Shown here piece after piece: positions 1 through 7,786 of a stretch of 32,261 nucleotides of DNA; position 1 is the stretch's first letter, and each line of letters starts with the position of its first letter. Under the pieces are notes generated by a model. That model was not told the origin of the DNA and did not search any database. It saw nothing but the letters and a program-made list of their open reading frames with translations. Both the position numbers and the translations under genes were made by a program. The DNA is taken from assembly GCA_020436935.1 (NCBI GenBank), contig JAGQWX010000056.1, positions 1-32,261 of the forward strand. The letters are read 5' to 3'. Source of the stretch: Saprospiraceae bacterium. GTDB taxonomy: Bacteria; Bacteroidota; Bacteroidia; Chitinophagales; Saprospiraceae.

Positions 1-26
1 GTTGAACTTCGAGGCCAAACAGGTTG

Positions 27-34
27 CAAAACTA
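27..34 (-). promoter_or_regulatory. Candidate -7 element for a gene left of the window
   Basis: The minus strand reads TAGTTTTG, an exact match to the Bacteroidota -7 consensus TAnnTTTG. It lies just beyond the terminator of the OmpA gene and points out of the window, so it would serve a minus-strand gene starting to the left of base 1. No TTG-type -33 element is seen at the usual spacing. An 8-bp motif alone is weak evidence. Confidence 0.3.
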
Positions 35-63
35 AGGGTTATTTTAAATTTATAAACTATTCA

Positions 64-102
64 CATAAAAAAAACGGGAATACTTTTTTGAAGTATTCCC
101 GT
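64..102 (-). terminator. Rho-independent terminator of the OmpA-family gene
   Basis: A perfect 11-bp stem (74-84 pairing with 92-102, acgggaatact) encloses a 7-nt loop. On the minus strand it is followed by a run of seven T. It starts 29 bp after the stop codon of the OmpA-family gene, so it is well placed to end that transcript. Confidence 0.85.
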
Positions 103-130
103 CTCTTTTATTGACACATGTCTTATCCGA

Positions 131-1078
131 TTATTTACCGGCAGCCATGTTTGGATTAAGCAAGTCATAGAATTGATCCAACTTAGGAAGGATAATGATT
201 CTTGTCCTTCTGTTGGTAGCTCTTCCTTCTGCTGTATCATTTGAAGCCAGAGTGTTGAATTGTCCTCTACCCGCAGCGATCAACTTGTTAGGATCGATTT
301 TGAATTTATTTTGCAAAACTCTAACAACTGCAGTAGATCTTTTCACACTGAGGTCCCAGTTGTCAGCGATACAGTCAGTGCTGATTGGAACGTTATCAGT
401 ATAACCCTCCACCATTACTTCCATACCTGGTCTTGACTCAAGGATTTGAGCAATTTTACCGAGGACATCATTGGCCTTAGCAGTTAGGTTGCTGCTACCT
501 GACTGGAACAACATCTTGTCAGAAAGATTTACAAAAACAACTGTTTTGTCAACTTTCACTTCAACGTCTTCATCATCAAGACCATCTTTCAACACACTCT
601 TCAGGTTAACTGCAAGCGCAAGATTGATAGAATCAGCTTTGGTCTTAGCTTCCTGAAGCAATCTGATGTACTTATCTTTTTGCTCCATCTGATCCAAAGT
701 GTTTTTGATGTTAGCATTGGCAGCCTGAGACAAAACTGTAAGGTCTCCAACCTGAACCACCTGCTGATCTCTCAGTTTAATGGCGTCTTCCAGTTGAGAT
801 TTCAAAAGTGAAATTTGCTCGTCTTTAAGATTAAGAGCGGTTGATACTGATGCCTTTTCCTGCTCACATTTCTGTGTTGCTTTTTTGGCATCGTCCAGCT
901 CAAGTGCACAACGATCAAATTTCGAATTCAGCATTTCTACTTCCTTCTTGTGTTCCTCTTCCAGCATGGCAAGCTTCTTTTTGCTGACACAGGATGAAGT
1001 TCCAATAATAAAAATTAGCGATAGGGTTATAAACTTTAGTTGACTAACGCGATTGAACATTTTGAAAACTTTTTTCAA
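131..1078 (-). CDS. OmpA-family peptidoglycan-binding lipoprotein with coiled coil
   Basis: 315 residues. The N-terminus is basic, then a hydrophobic stretch (17-26) leads to a lipobox ending in Cys30 (GTSSC), so the mature protein is probably a lipoprotein. Residues about 35-150 are rich in K/E/Q heptads and should form a long coiled coil. The C-terminal part, about 175-300, is an OmpA-like domain: the segments VEGYTDNVP, DNWDLSVKRS and ATNRRTRIII match the conserved peptidoglycan-binding positions (the Asp and Arg that hold diaminopimelate). Known members tether the outer membrane to the wall or act as MotB-like stators. No transporter or motor partner is adjacent, so structural tethering is the likelier role. 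A second ATG six codons in is a possible alternative start. It is transcribed alone, with a strong terminator downstream. Confidence 0.88.
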   Translation of the reverse strand: MKKVFKMFNRVSQLKFITLSLIFIIGTSSCVSKKKLAMLEEEHKKEVEMLNSKFDRCALELDDAKKATQKCEQEKASVSTALNLKDEQISLLKSQLEDAIKLRDQQVVQVGDLTVLSQAANANIKNTLDQMEQKDKYIRLLQEAKTKADSINLALAVNLKSVLKDGLDDEDVEVKVDKTVVFVNLSDKMLFQSGSSNLTAKANDVLGKIAQILESRPGMEVMVEGYTDNVPISTDCIADNWDLSVKRSTAVVRVLQNKFKIDPNKLIAAGRGQFNTLASNDTAEGRATNRRTRIIILPKLDQFYDLLNPNMAAGK

Positions 1079-1157
1079 TTAAATAAATATTATGATTATT
1101 TTTAATATAACAAATTTTGTGCCGAATTTTGAGTTAAGGTAAGCATTTTTTCCTTAT

Positions 1158-3677
1158 TTAAAACTCTGCTCTTAATTTGAGGTTTATTCGTCTTGATGTC
1201 AGGTTATTTGTAATGGCATATTGGTCATTTATAATGGTTTTGATCCAGGTATTTGAGGCTGGATTTTGTACTTTAAGCAAATTAAAAACCTCTAAGCTAA
1301 CGGCTAATGATTTTGAAAAGTTCAACCAATGATCTGGGTTACGTGCAGCTTTCTTCTGATCCCAAACCTGGTAAATAAAACCGAGATCCGCCCTGTGATA
1401 GGCTTTAAATCTAAAGGTATTTCGGTAAATGATGTTGTCATCCTTGACACCAAAAGGTAATCCTGTTCCAAAAGAAAGGTTGACATTCACTCTGAAGTTC
1501 TCATTCTTCGGCAGATAATCCTGGAAGAACAAATTGACAGTAACCAGTCGATCTGTCGGCCTTGGAACATACTTGACATTGGTAGGAATGGTGTCCCCGG
1601 CACTCCTTCTCAAATGCTGGACACCCAGAATTGATTCCGAAGTCTTGAGAATGCCGATATTCAGCCATGACTCAGCTCCGGGTACAAATTCGCCGTTTAT
1701 CCTCAGGTCCAGACCAGCTGCATACCCCACGGCATCGTTGTCTCCGCTGTATCTGATTCTCACGTTGTCAACATCATAGGAAACCAGTGCGTCGAATTTT
1801 TTATAATACACCTCGGTAATAAGGCGAAAAGGCTTCTGTCCTACTTTTTTCCAAAAGAAATCATAATTCATTCCGAAAACCACGTGGGATGACTTCTGTG
1901 ATTTCACATCATTGTTTACTGTGCCGTCAATTCTCCTGAGTTCGCGATAAAAGGGAGATTGGTAATAGGTGCCACCCGCCAGTGTAAAAGAAAGATTGTT
2001 GATGTTTTCCAGCGGTTGATACGCAATAGACGCCCTTGGGCTGAAAAGCAATTCCTTATTCAACTCTAAATAACTGGCCCTCAATCCGGCAGTTATCTGC
2101 AAATCGTATTTCTGATTTTTAAGGATAGAGAATGTGTTCTGGAAATAACCATTGACCTTGGTATTCACCAATTCATTTTTACTTTTCAAAACATTCGCCA
2201 GTTCGATGGTCTCTCCATTGTAAGGAATTGAGTAATCAGCAGAATCAATCCTTTCCCATTCGTTGATGCGGTCGTCATAAAACTCCAGTTGCCCCTTCAA
2301 ACCCCATTGCAGAAAGTTGGATCTTTTTCCGTTTGAAGTGGGTTTTGAGAATTCAATTCCTCCCTTATGTTCAAGATTCCTGATGTTGTAATACAGGTAA
2401 TTCCGGACATAGTTGTGTTGCGTACCTACACCCAGTAGGGCTATTTCCTGACCGAACTCATCGCTGCCAAAATTGGTTTCTATCTGAGCCAGCCTGTAGT
2501 AGCCCAATATGTCGATGTTTTCCTGCTCGTTGCTGGAAAACCTGGAGGCCATAAGCTTAAGAAACATAGGATTTTTCCTGCCTGATGGCACATAAGTTAA
2601 GGATGTTCCGGTCATACCATTGGTAAATACGTCCTTCTCCCCTCCTTCAAAAACACTCGTGAGTTTTACTGCGAATGTAAACCCGCCAATGGCTGTAGAT
2701 CTAGATGCCGGGATGAAAGAATATTTTGAATCACTGAAGTTGCCAATCACACCCAGCTGTAAATCTTTGGTGATGTCATAAGTAATGTATCCCTGTAAAT
2801 CCACAAAGTTGGGAACATATTCTCCTTGTACATCAAGTGATCCTAATAGGTATTTATTCGTTTTGTAGCGAGCTCCAAGGATGTAGCGCAACTTATTGTA
2901 AGCATTGGCTCCCAATCTTCTACTGCCTTCGACGTGGGCTGAAGCGCCTAGCAGTGACCCGCTGATTGATCCTTTGGTTTCCTCCGGCCTCTTATACCGT
3001 ATATCCAGGACAGAGGCCATTTTATCTCCATACTTGGACTGATAACCGCCACTCGAAAACGACAAATCTCTGATCATGTCTATGTTTGGAAAACTGAGCC
3101 CTTCCTGCTGCCCTGCCCTGATGAGCTGAGGTCTGAAAATTTCAAAGTCGTTGACATAGATGAGGTTTTCGTCATAATTTCCACCTCTGACATTGTATTG
3201 CGACGAAAGTTCTCCGCCTGTACCACTTGAGACCCCCAAGGCAATGTTTGGAAGCACACTTTCAAAATTGCCCGAAGCATTGGGCAAAAGCTTGAATTCA
3301 GACACTTCTTCCCTGACCATCCCTCCGTCTATAATTCTGCTTGCGGTCACCACCACTTCCGCTTCTTCTCTTGGTGCCAGCTTTACAGTGAGGTATCTTT
3401 TACTTCCAGGCTTCATAGCAGGAACAGAGAGTGATGCTTCACCATATCCAATCCTTGTAACAATGATTCTGAAATTTTCATCAGGATTTACTACCAGGCG
3501 AAACTGCCCCAAAGAATCGGTCTCTGCTACATTTGATGTTCCTTCGATATTGGCAATCGCAAAATCTACCGGCTTACCGTCTGATGTAGAAGTAACCCTG
3601 CCAAAGACAATGGTTTCCTGTGCCTTAATGGTTGTAAAAGAGCAAAGAACAATCAGTAAGTAAAGGATTCGATTCAT
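1158..3677 (-). CDS. TonB-dependent receptor with carboxypeptidase-regulatory-like N-terminal domain
   Basis: 839 residues. A signal peptide ends near residue 19 (TIKAQ). Residues about 20-110 form the beta-sandwich seen at the N-terminus of many Bacteroidota receptors (VFGRVTSTSDGKPVDFAIA, then LGQFRLVV). A plug domain follows at about 120-225, including SSQYNVRGGNYDENLIYVND, a typical plug signature. The rest is alternating beta-barrel sequence ending in the aromatic residue expected of an outer-membrane protein (LKLRAEF). It should import a ligand using TonB energy, but the substrate cannot be read from sequence. There is no SusD-like partner, so a polysaccharide-utilisation role is not supported. 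It begins 26 bp after rpe and is probably co-transcribed with it, which is an odd pairing for a receptor. Confidence 0.9.
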   Translation of the reverse strand: MNRILYLLIVLCSFTTIKAQETIVFGRVTSTSDGKPVDFAIANIEGTSNVAETDSLGQFRLVVNPDENFRIIVTRIGYGEASLSVPAMKPGSKRYLTVKLAPREEAEVVVTASRIIDGGMVREEVSEFKLLPNASGNFESVLPNIALGVSSGTGGELSSQYNVRGGNYDENLIYVNDFEIFRPQLIRAGQQEGLSFPNIDMIRDLSFSSGGYQSKYGDKMASVLDIRYKRPEETKGSISGSLLGASAHVEGSRRLGANAYNKLRYILGARYKTNKYLLGSLDVQGEYVPNFVDLQGYITYDITKDLQLGVIGNFSDSKYSFIPASRSTAIGGFTFAVKLTSVFEGGEKDVFTNGMTGTSLTYVPSGRKNPMFLKLMASRFSSNEQENIDILGYYRLAQIETNFGSDEFGQEIALLGVGTQHNYVRNYLYYNIRNLEHKGGIEFSKPTSNGKRSNFLQWGLKGQLEFYDDRINEWERIDSADYSIPYNGETIELANVLKSKNELVNTKVNGYFQNTFSILKNQKYDLQITAGLRASYLELNKELLFSPRASIAYQPLENINNLSFTLAGGTYYQSPFYRELRRIDGTVNNDVKSQKSSHVVFGMNYDFFWKKVGQKPFRLITEVYYKKFDALVSYDVDNVRIRYSGDNDAVGYAAGLDLRINGEFVPGAESWLNIGILKTSESILGVQHLRRSAGDTIPTNVKYVPRPTDRLVTVNLFFQDYLPKNENFRVNVNLSFGTGLPFGVKDDNIIYRNTFRFKAYHRADLGFIYQVWDQKKAARNPDHWLNFSKSLAVSLEVFNLLKVQNPASNTWIKTIINDQYAITNNLTSRRINLKLRAEF

Positions 3678-3703
3678 GTAGTAATTTGGAAATAAACGCA
3701 GAT

Positions 3704-4378
3704 TTATAAGATGCTGATATCGGCAGGAATAGATTTAAATGCTTTAACAGCTGCCAGTGGATCTTTGGCACCAAATACACTGGTACCCGCCACAAGAATG
3801 TCCGTGCCGGCTTTGATGATGGCCTCGGCATTCTGAAGTCCGACACCTCCGTCTATTTCAATCAATGCATTGGAGTTGACCTCGATCAGCATCGTTTTCA
3901 AAGCCTTGATCTTTAGCAAAGAGTTGTAGATAAATTTCTGCCCGCCGAAACCCGGGTTGACTGACATGATCAAAAAAAGATCGGCATCTTCCAGTAAGTT
4001 TTCGACAATTGATATTGGTGTATGTGGGTTTAGGGCAACGCCAGCTTTAGCCCCCGATTCTTTGATCTGATGCACCGTTCTGTGCAAATGTGGACAAGCT
4101 TCAACATGAACAGTGATAATTTCAGCACCCAGACTTCTGAATTCTTCTATGTATTTTTCAGGCTCTAAAATCATAAGATGTACATCCAATGGTTTCTTCG
4201 CCCACTTGCTGATGTGTTTGATGATGGGCTGGCCAAAAGAAATATTAGGAACAAAGCGACCGTCCATAACGTCAACGTGGAAGTAATCAGCTTCGCTACC
4301 GTTGATCATTTCTATCTCTTCTGCCAATCTTCCAAAGTCGGAAGCCAACAGAGAAGGGGCCAAAATTACTTCCCTCAT
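3704..4378 (-). CDS. rpe: Ribulose-phosphate 3-epimerase
   Basis: 224 residues, the usual length. It interconverts D-ribulose 5-phosphate and D-xylulose 5-phosphate in the pentose phosphate pathway, in the cytoplasm. The TIM-barrel signatures are all present: LAPSLLASDFGRL at the start, HVDVMDGRFVPNISFG (metal-binding His and catalytic Asp), MSVNPGFGGQKFI (flexible phosphate loop), and EIDGGV (second catalytic Asp and phosphate-binding glycines). The leader carries a small hairpin just before the start. A TonB-dependent receptor follows 26 bp downstream in the same direction. No key residue appears to be missing. Confidence 0.96.
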   Translation of the reverse strand: MREVILAPSLLASDFGRLAEEIEMINGSEADYFHVDVMDGRFVPNISFGQPIIKHISKWAKKPLDVHLMILEPEKYIEEFRSLGAEIITVHVEACPHLHRTVHQIKESGAKAGVALNPHTPISIVENLLEDADLFLIMSVNPGFGGQKFIYNSLLKIKALKTMLIEVNSNALIEIDGGVGLQNAEAIIKAGTDILVAGTSVFGAKDPLAAVKAFKSIPADISIL

Positions 4379-4389
4379 ATATTCAAATT

Positions 4390-4416
4390 TGCTGCAATAT
4401 TAGAGAAATATCAGCA
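4390..4416 (-). other. Hairpin in the rpe leader
   Basis: TGCTG (4390-4394) pairs with CAGCA (4412-4416) and ATATT (4397-4401) with AATAT (4407-4411), leaving a 2-nt bulge and a 5-nt loop. On the minus strand this hairpin ends about 12 nt before the rpe ATG, where it could limit ribosome access or stabilise the mRNA. It has no T-tract, so it is not a terminator. Function is inferred from position only. Confidence 0.35.
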
Positions 4417-4476
4417 GAATAGAGGATTTTAATAGGGTCAATTCATATTATAGAATACGATTTAGTCCTCACTGTT

Positions 4477-4836
4477 TTAGTATAATACAGAAAACATTTG
4501 TTTGACGGGCTCTCCATCCAAATTGATCTCTATAAAATAGCTTCCCTTTGAAAGTCCCTTAAGGTTTATCACTCTGTCGGTACTTTTCCCTGTGAGAATT
4601 AGCTCTCCCTTGGCATTGGTTATTTTGAAAATGACTTCTGCGGGGAGATTGTCCTTTAGAACCAAACGATTTCCTGTAACATTGGTGGTAACCAGGATAG
4701 GGCCATCCTGCTCTGCCAAAATTGTTGTAGTTGCGTCACTGAAAGCAGCATTGTTTCCTGCTGCAGGATAAGTAAAGCCCAGGACGAGCGAGGCAAATGC
4801 AGTAATAATAAGTCGTAATTTGTACATATCGTTCAT
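4477..4836 (-). CDS. Small secreted protein resembling a lone type IX secretion sorting tail
   Basis: 119 residues. An N-terminal hydrophobic segment (about 7-25, ending near YPAAG) looks like a signal peptide. A short linker leads to about 70 residues resembling the type A sorting domain of the type IX secretion system (Por_Secre_tail): a strand, then VIFKITNAKGELIL, then INLKGLSKGSYFIEI, and a final strand reaching the C-terminus. In known cargo this beta-sandwich sits behind a large passenger. Here there is no passenger. Another ATG three codons in is equally possible as the start. It may be a true mini-protein, the remnant of a larger cargo gene, or a chance look-alike. No function can be assigned. 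It is flanked by the aminotransferase terminator and rpe, and looks monocistronic. Confidence 0.65.
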   Translation of the reverse strand: MNDMYKLRLIITAFASLVLGFTYPAAGNNAAFSDATTTILAEQDGPILVTTNVTGNRLVLKDNLPAEVIFKITNAKGELILTGKSTDRVINLKGLSKGSYFIEINLDGEPVKQMFSVLY

Positions 4837-4932
4837 ATGATCTAAAGTCTTTTCACCTTTTTGACGTATTGAATGTGATATTGTTACATATTAATTCATC
4901 GATTAAGCTACATCATTCTTTAGTATCATATT

Positions 4933-4968
4933 AAAAAAAGAGCCTTCCTGCAATCAGAAAGGCTCTTT
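4933..4968 (-). terminator. Rho-independent terminator of the aminotransferase gene
   Basis: A 10-bp stem (4937-4946, aaagagcctt, with 4959-4968) is extended by a short inner CTG/CAG pairing. On the minus strand it is followed by a T-run. It lies 34 bp beyond the aminotransferase stop codon and separates that gene from the small secreted protein. Confidence 0.85.
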
Positions 4969-5002
4969 GTATTTATGACTTTGCTATCAATACAATTTTA
5001 TC

Positions 5003-6211
5003 TTATTTGAATGTTGTAAGGACCCTATGCAAATTGCCAATGGCTGTTCTCAAATTTTCCTCTGAAGCTGCATACGAAATTCTGATGCAGTCATCATTGC
5101 CAAATGCACTACCAGACACACAACCTACGTGAGCCTCTGCCAGCATGATCTCACAAAAATCATCTGCATTGTTGATGGTAAGCTCACCGTTTGATTTGCC
5201 GAAATAATAGCTGATATCAGGAAATACATAGAATGCTCCTTGTGGATTATTGACTTTTACGCCAGGAATTTGAGACAACAATTCCAACACCAATTTTTTA
5301 CGTGTTAAGAAAGCTGCTGTCATTTCTCTGGTCGGTGTCTGATCTCCTTCCAAAGCAATGGCTGCTGCGTACTGAGAAAATGATGAAGCTCCTGAAGTAA
5401 TCTGACCTTGTACTTTATCGCAAGCTGCTGCCAACCACTGTGGAGCTGCCATATATCCAAGCCTCCAACCTGTCATTGAATATCCCTTTGAAAAACCGTT
5501 GACCACGGCAGTAATTTCTTTCATACCTGGGATGGTAGCAATGCTGGCGTGTTTGCCCACGAAGTTTATGTGCTCATAAATTTCATCTGAAATCACAATC
5601 AGGTTGTTATGAGGAAGTATGACCTGAGCGATGGATTCCAATTCTTCCTGTGAGTACAATGATCCGGTCGGATTACAAGGAGAAGAGAAAATGATCACTT
5701 TAGTTTTGTCATTAATGGCCGCTGCTACCTGCTGAGCATTTACTTTGAAATCCTGGTCAATTCCGGCGCCAACAACAACCGGTATACCTCCGCAAAATTT
5801 CACCAATTCAACATAAGAAACCCAGTATGGAGCAAAAATGATGACTTCATCTCCAGGATTGACAGTAGAAAGGAAAACATTCGCGATCGACTGTTTTGCA
5901 CCTGTTGATACAACGATGTCTTTTTCAGTATATTCCAGATCGTTTTCTCTTTTGAATTTGGAAACGATGGCTTTTTTGAGTTCAGCCAAACCAGAAACAG
6001 GAGTGTACTTGGTGTATCCCTTTGCGAGACCTTCCGCAGCAGCATCTTTGATGTACTGAGGGGTATCAAAATCGGGCTCACCCAAGCTTAAAGATATAAC
6101 CTTTACTCCTTTCGCAGCAAGTTCTCTTGCTTTCTGTGCCATCTTGATGGTTGCTGATTCAGACATTGCCTGAATTTTATCTGATAGCATGACTGATAAA
6201 TCTAAACTCAT
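5003..6211 (-). CDS. Aspartate-type PLP-dependent aminotransferase (class I)
   Basis: 402 residues, fold type I, subgroup I-beta, cytoplasmic. SLSLGEPDFDTP near the N-terminus, SPCNPTG (Asn180), SDEIYEH (Asp209 and Tyr212) and NGFSKGYSMTGWRLGY (Lys242 forming the Schiff base, Arg250 binding phosphate) are in the standard order, with a C-terminal CIRISYA carrying the substrate carboxylate-binding Arg. The closest general description is aspartate aminotransferase, transferring the amino group between aspartate and 2-oxoglutarate. Some members of this subgroup act on prephenate or aromatic substrates, which sequence alone does not settle. It has its own -7 element about 22 nt upstream of the ATG and a terminator after it, so it is probably a single-gene unit. 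Confidence 0.92.
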   Translation of the reverse strand: MSLDLSVMLSDKIQAMSESATIKMAQKARELAAKGVKVISLSLGEPDFDTPQYIKDAAAEGLAKGYTKYTPVSGLAELKKAIVSKFKRENDLEYTEKDIVVSTGAKQSIANVFLSTVNPGDEVIIFAPYWVSYVELVKFCGGIPVVVGAGIDQDFKVNAQQVAAAINDKTKVIIFSSPCNPTGSLYSQEELESIAQVILPHNNLIVISDEIYEHINFVGKHASIATIPGMKEITAVVNGFSKGYSMTGWRLGYMAAPQWLAAACDKVQGQITSGASSFSQYAAAIALEGDQTPTREMTAAFLTRKKLVLELLSQIPGVKVNNPQGAFYVFPDISYYFGKSNGELTINNADDFCEIMLAEAHVGCVSGSAFGNDDCIRISYAASEENLRTAIGNLHRVLTTFK

Positions 6212-6233
6212 AGTATTTGTTTTTTTAGCGGCA

Positions 6234-6241
6234 CAAAGTTA
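6234..6241 (-). promoter_or_regulatory. Candidate -7 element of the aminotransferase gene
   Basis: The minus strand reads TAACTTTG, an exact TAnnTTTG match, placed so that transcription would begin roughly 15 nt before the ATG at 6211. A -33 TTG is not evident at the usual distance. Confidence 0.5.
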
Positions 6242-6277
6242 GTGGTAGAATTGATTAATCACGGAGAGATGCGTGTG

Positions 6278-6328
6278 AAAAGAGAAACATATTTTGTGAA
6301 ATATTCAACATATTGTTAAATATGTCTC
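6278..6328 (-). terminator. Possible terminator of the TPR-barrel-SDR-transporter operon
   Basis: ACATATTT (6287-6294) pairs with AAATATGT (6318-6325), and an outer GAG (6282-6284) with CTC (6326-6328) across a 2-nt bulge. The loop holds a smaller TGAA/TTCA hairpin. It begins 15 bp after the transporter stop codon and is followed on the minus strand by TTTT. The stem is AT-rich and the T-tract short, so this is a moderate call. Confidence 0.4.
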
Positions 6329-6343
6329 AAAATCATATGAAGA

Positions 6344-7123
6344 CTATTTAAAATATCTCGCTGTGAGGTCATTCCAGATATCCACAAGCACATGGGCTTC
6401 CTTGCCGATGAGGTTGATGGCTACAATGGAAATGAGGATGGCTGTAATGAACCGGATGGTTTCCGGTTTAAGAGATTGCAGTGCAAGGCGATTCCCGATT
6501 TGCCCACCGACGAGTACTGCCAGAACCAGCATACCCAGTTTTGAATAATCAATATTGATTTTATTGGAAAATTGTCCCACAAGTCCTGCAATAGAATTTA
6601 CAAAAATGAAAAAACTGGCCATGGCCGCAATTTCTCCTGCAGCCTTCCACCTTTGCAAATGAAGAACAGGAGCCAGGAAAATTCCACCGCCAATACCTAC
6701 CAATCCGGATACAAATCCTATGATTCCACCTAAAATTGGCAAACTTGCCTTATTGGGCTTTCTCACCGTAAATCTTCCATAATCTACAAACATCAGTAAG
6801 GCCCCAACCAAAAGAATTACGCCTAAAAGAAGCAAAAAATAGCTTCTAGGCAACAATATCTTGCCCCCAAGGTATGCCATAGGAATACTCGCAACCAAAA
6901 GCAAAACTGCGTCCGTCCATGGCCGCAATCCCTTAAGGTGAAAATTTATGACACTTCCAAAAACAACGATGATGTTACACACCAGGGAAATGACGCGCAT
7001 TTCTTCAATTGGATACATAGCCAGTGCGAGAATTGCAAGATAGGAAGACCCTCCCCCAAATCCTGCTGAGGAATAAATCGTTGCAATGACAAAAAACAAC
7101 AATACTATCAACCAAAAGGCCAT
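6344..7123 (-). CDS. TauE/SafE (TSUP) family membrane transporter
   Basis: 259 residues, almost entirely hydrophobic, with about eight predicted membrane helices. The two internal repeats each carry the family's glycine-rich motif: SSAGFGGGSSYLAIL near residue 20 and GLVGIGGGIFLAPVL near residue 140. TSUP proteins export or import sulfite, sulfoacetate or other small organosulfur anions across the cytoplasmic membrane. The substrate here is unknown. It is the last gene of a four-gene operon, starting 2 bp after the SDR stop, so the two are probably translationally linked. No sulfur-metabolism gene is nearby to narrow the role. Confidence 0.88.
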   Translation of the reverse strand: MAFWLIVLLFFVIATIYSSAGFGGGSSYLAILALAMYPIEEMRVISLVCNIIVVFGSVINFHLKGLRPWTDAVLLLVASIPMAYLGGKILLPRSYFLLLLGVILLVGALLMFVDYGRFTVRKPNKASLPILGGIIGFVSGLVGIGGGIFLAPVLHLQRWKAAGEIAAMASFFIFVNSIAGLVGQFSNKINIDYSKLGMLVLAVLVGGQIGNRLALQSLKPETIRFITAILISIVAINLIGKEAHVLVDIWNDLTARYFK

Positions 7124-7125
7124 GC

Positions 7126-7770
7126 TCAGAAGTACTTTTTCATGTCCGGAAAATGATAAATTCCTGACGAGGAGTTGGCATCATGAACAACATTGACCAT
7201 GGCCTTACCCAGCTGTTCGACCTTTATGGATGCATATTTGCCAAAAAAATGCTGTGTCCATGTTCCCATCAAAACTTTTGAGATTTTTTCTGCGGTTCTT
7301 TTTTCCTTACGATCGCCCAAAAGTAGACCTGGCCTAAAAATGTAGGTTTTGTCAAAGCCAATAGCTATAAGGTCGTCTTCAGTAATTCCTTTGATCTTAT
7401 TGTAAAAAATAGAACTCGAAGCATTGGCTCCTGCTGCTGAAATCAAAGCACATCTGCTCGCCCCAGCTTTTTTTGCAAGCCTGGCAATCGAAATATTGAT
7501 ATGACGGTCTATTTGTTCAAATTTTTCCTGGCTTCCGGCTTTGGCTATCGTACTTCCAATACACAAAAAACAGTCGTCTACTGATGATGGAAGATTGATT
7601 CCATCTACGTCACCAAAGTCCGTAATGACCTCAGTTAACTTCGGATGTTTAGTATTGCCTGGCTTTCTCGTGAGTGAAATTACAGAGGTACATCGTGAAT
7701 CCTCCAATAAAGATTTCAAAACTTCTCCTCCAGTAAGTCCGGATGCTCCGGCGATCAATGCTACCCCCAT
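7126..7770 (-). CDS. Atypical short-chain dehydrogenase-like NAD(P)-binding protein (TIP30-like)
   Basis: 214 residues with one Rossmann domain. ALIAGASGLTGG at residues 4-15 is the nucleotide-binding loop. DDCFLCIGSTIAKAG matches the second conserved segment of the HTATIP2/TIP30 and YbjT-like group, ALISAAGA holds the usual Ser region, and YNKIKG gives a YxxxK-type active pair. FRPGLLLGDRKEKR is also typical of this group. It is a soluble cytoplasmic protein that binds NAD(P)H, with no established substrate in bacteria. It sits between an outer-membrane barrel gene (16 bp upstream) and a TSUP transporter (2 bp downstream). The exact activity remains open. Confidence 0.8.
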   Translation of the reverse strand: MGVALIAGASGLTGGEVLKSLLEDSRCTSVISLTRKPGNTKHPKLTEVITDFGDVDGINLPSSVDDCFLCIGSTIAKAGSQEKFEQIDRHINISIARLAKKAGASRCALISAAGANASSSIFYNKIKGITEDDLIAIGFDKTYIFRPGLLLGDRKEKRTAEKISKVLMGTWTQHFFGKYASIKVEQLGKAMVNVVHDANSSSGIYHFPDMKKYF

Positions 7771-7786
7771 GATTTGGTTTTAAACT

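Noticed and set aside
1158-4378. Possible polysaccharide-utilisation locus because of the TonB-dependent receptor
   Set aside because: No SusD-like lipoprotein, glycoside hydrolase or matching regulator is adjacent. The neighbour is rpe, a housekeeping enzyme.
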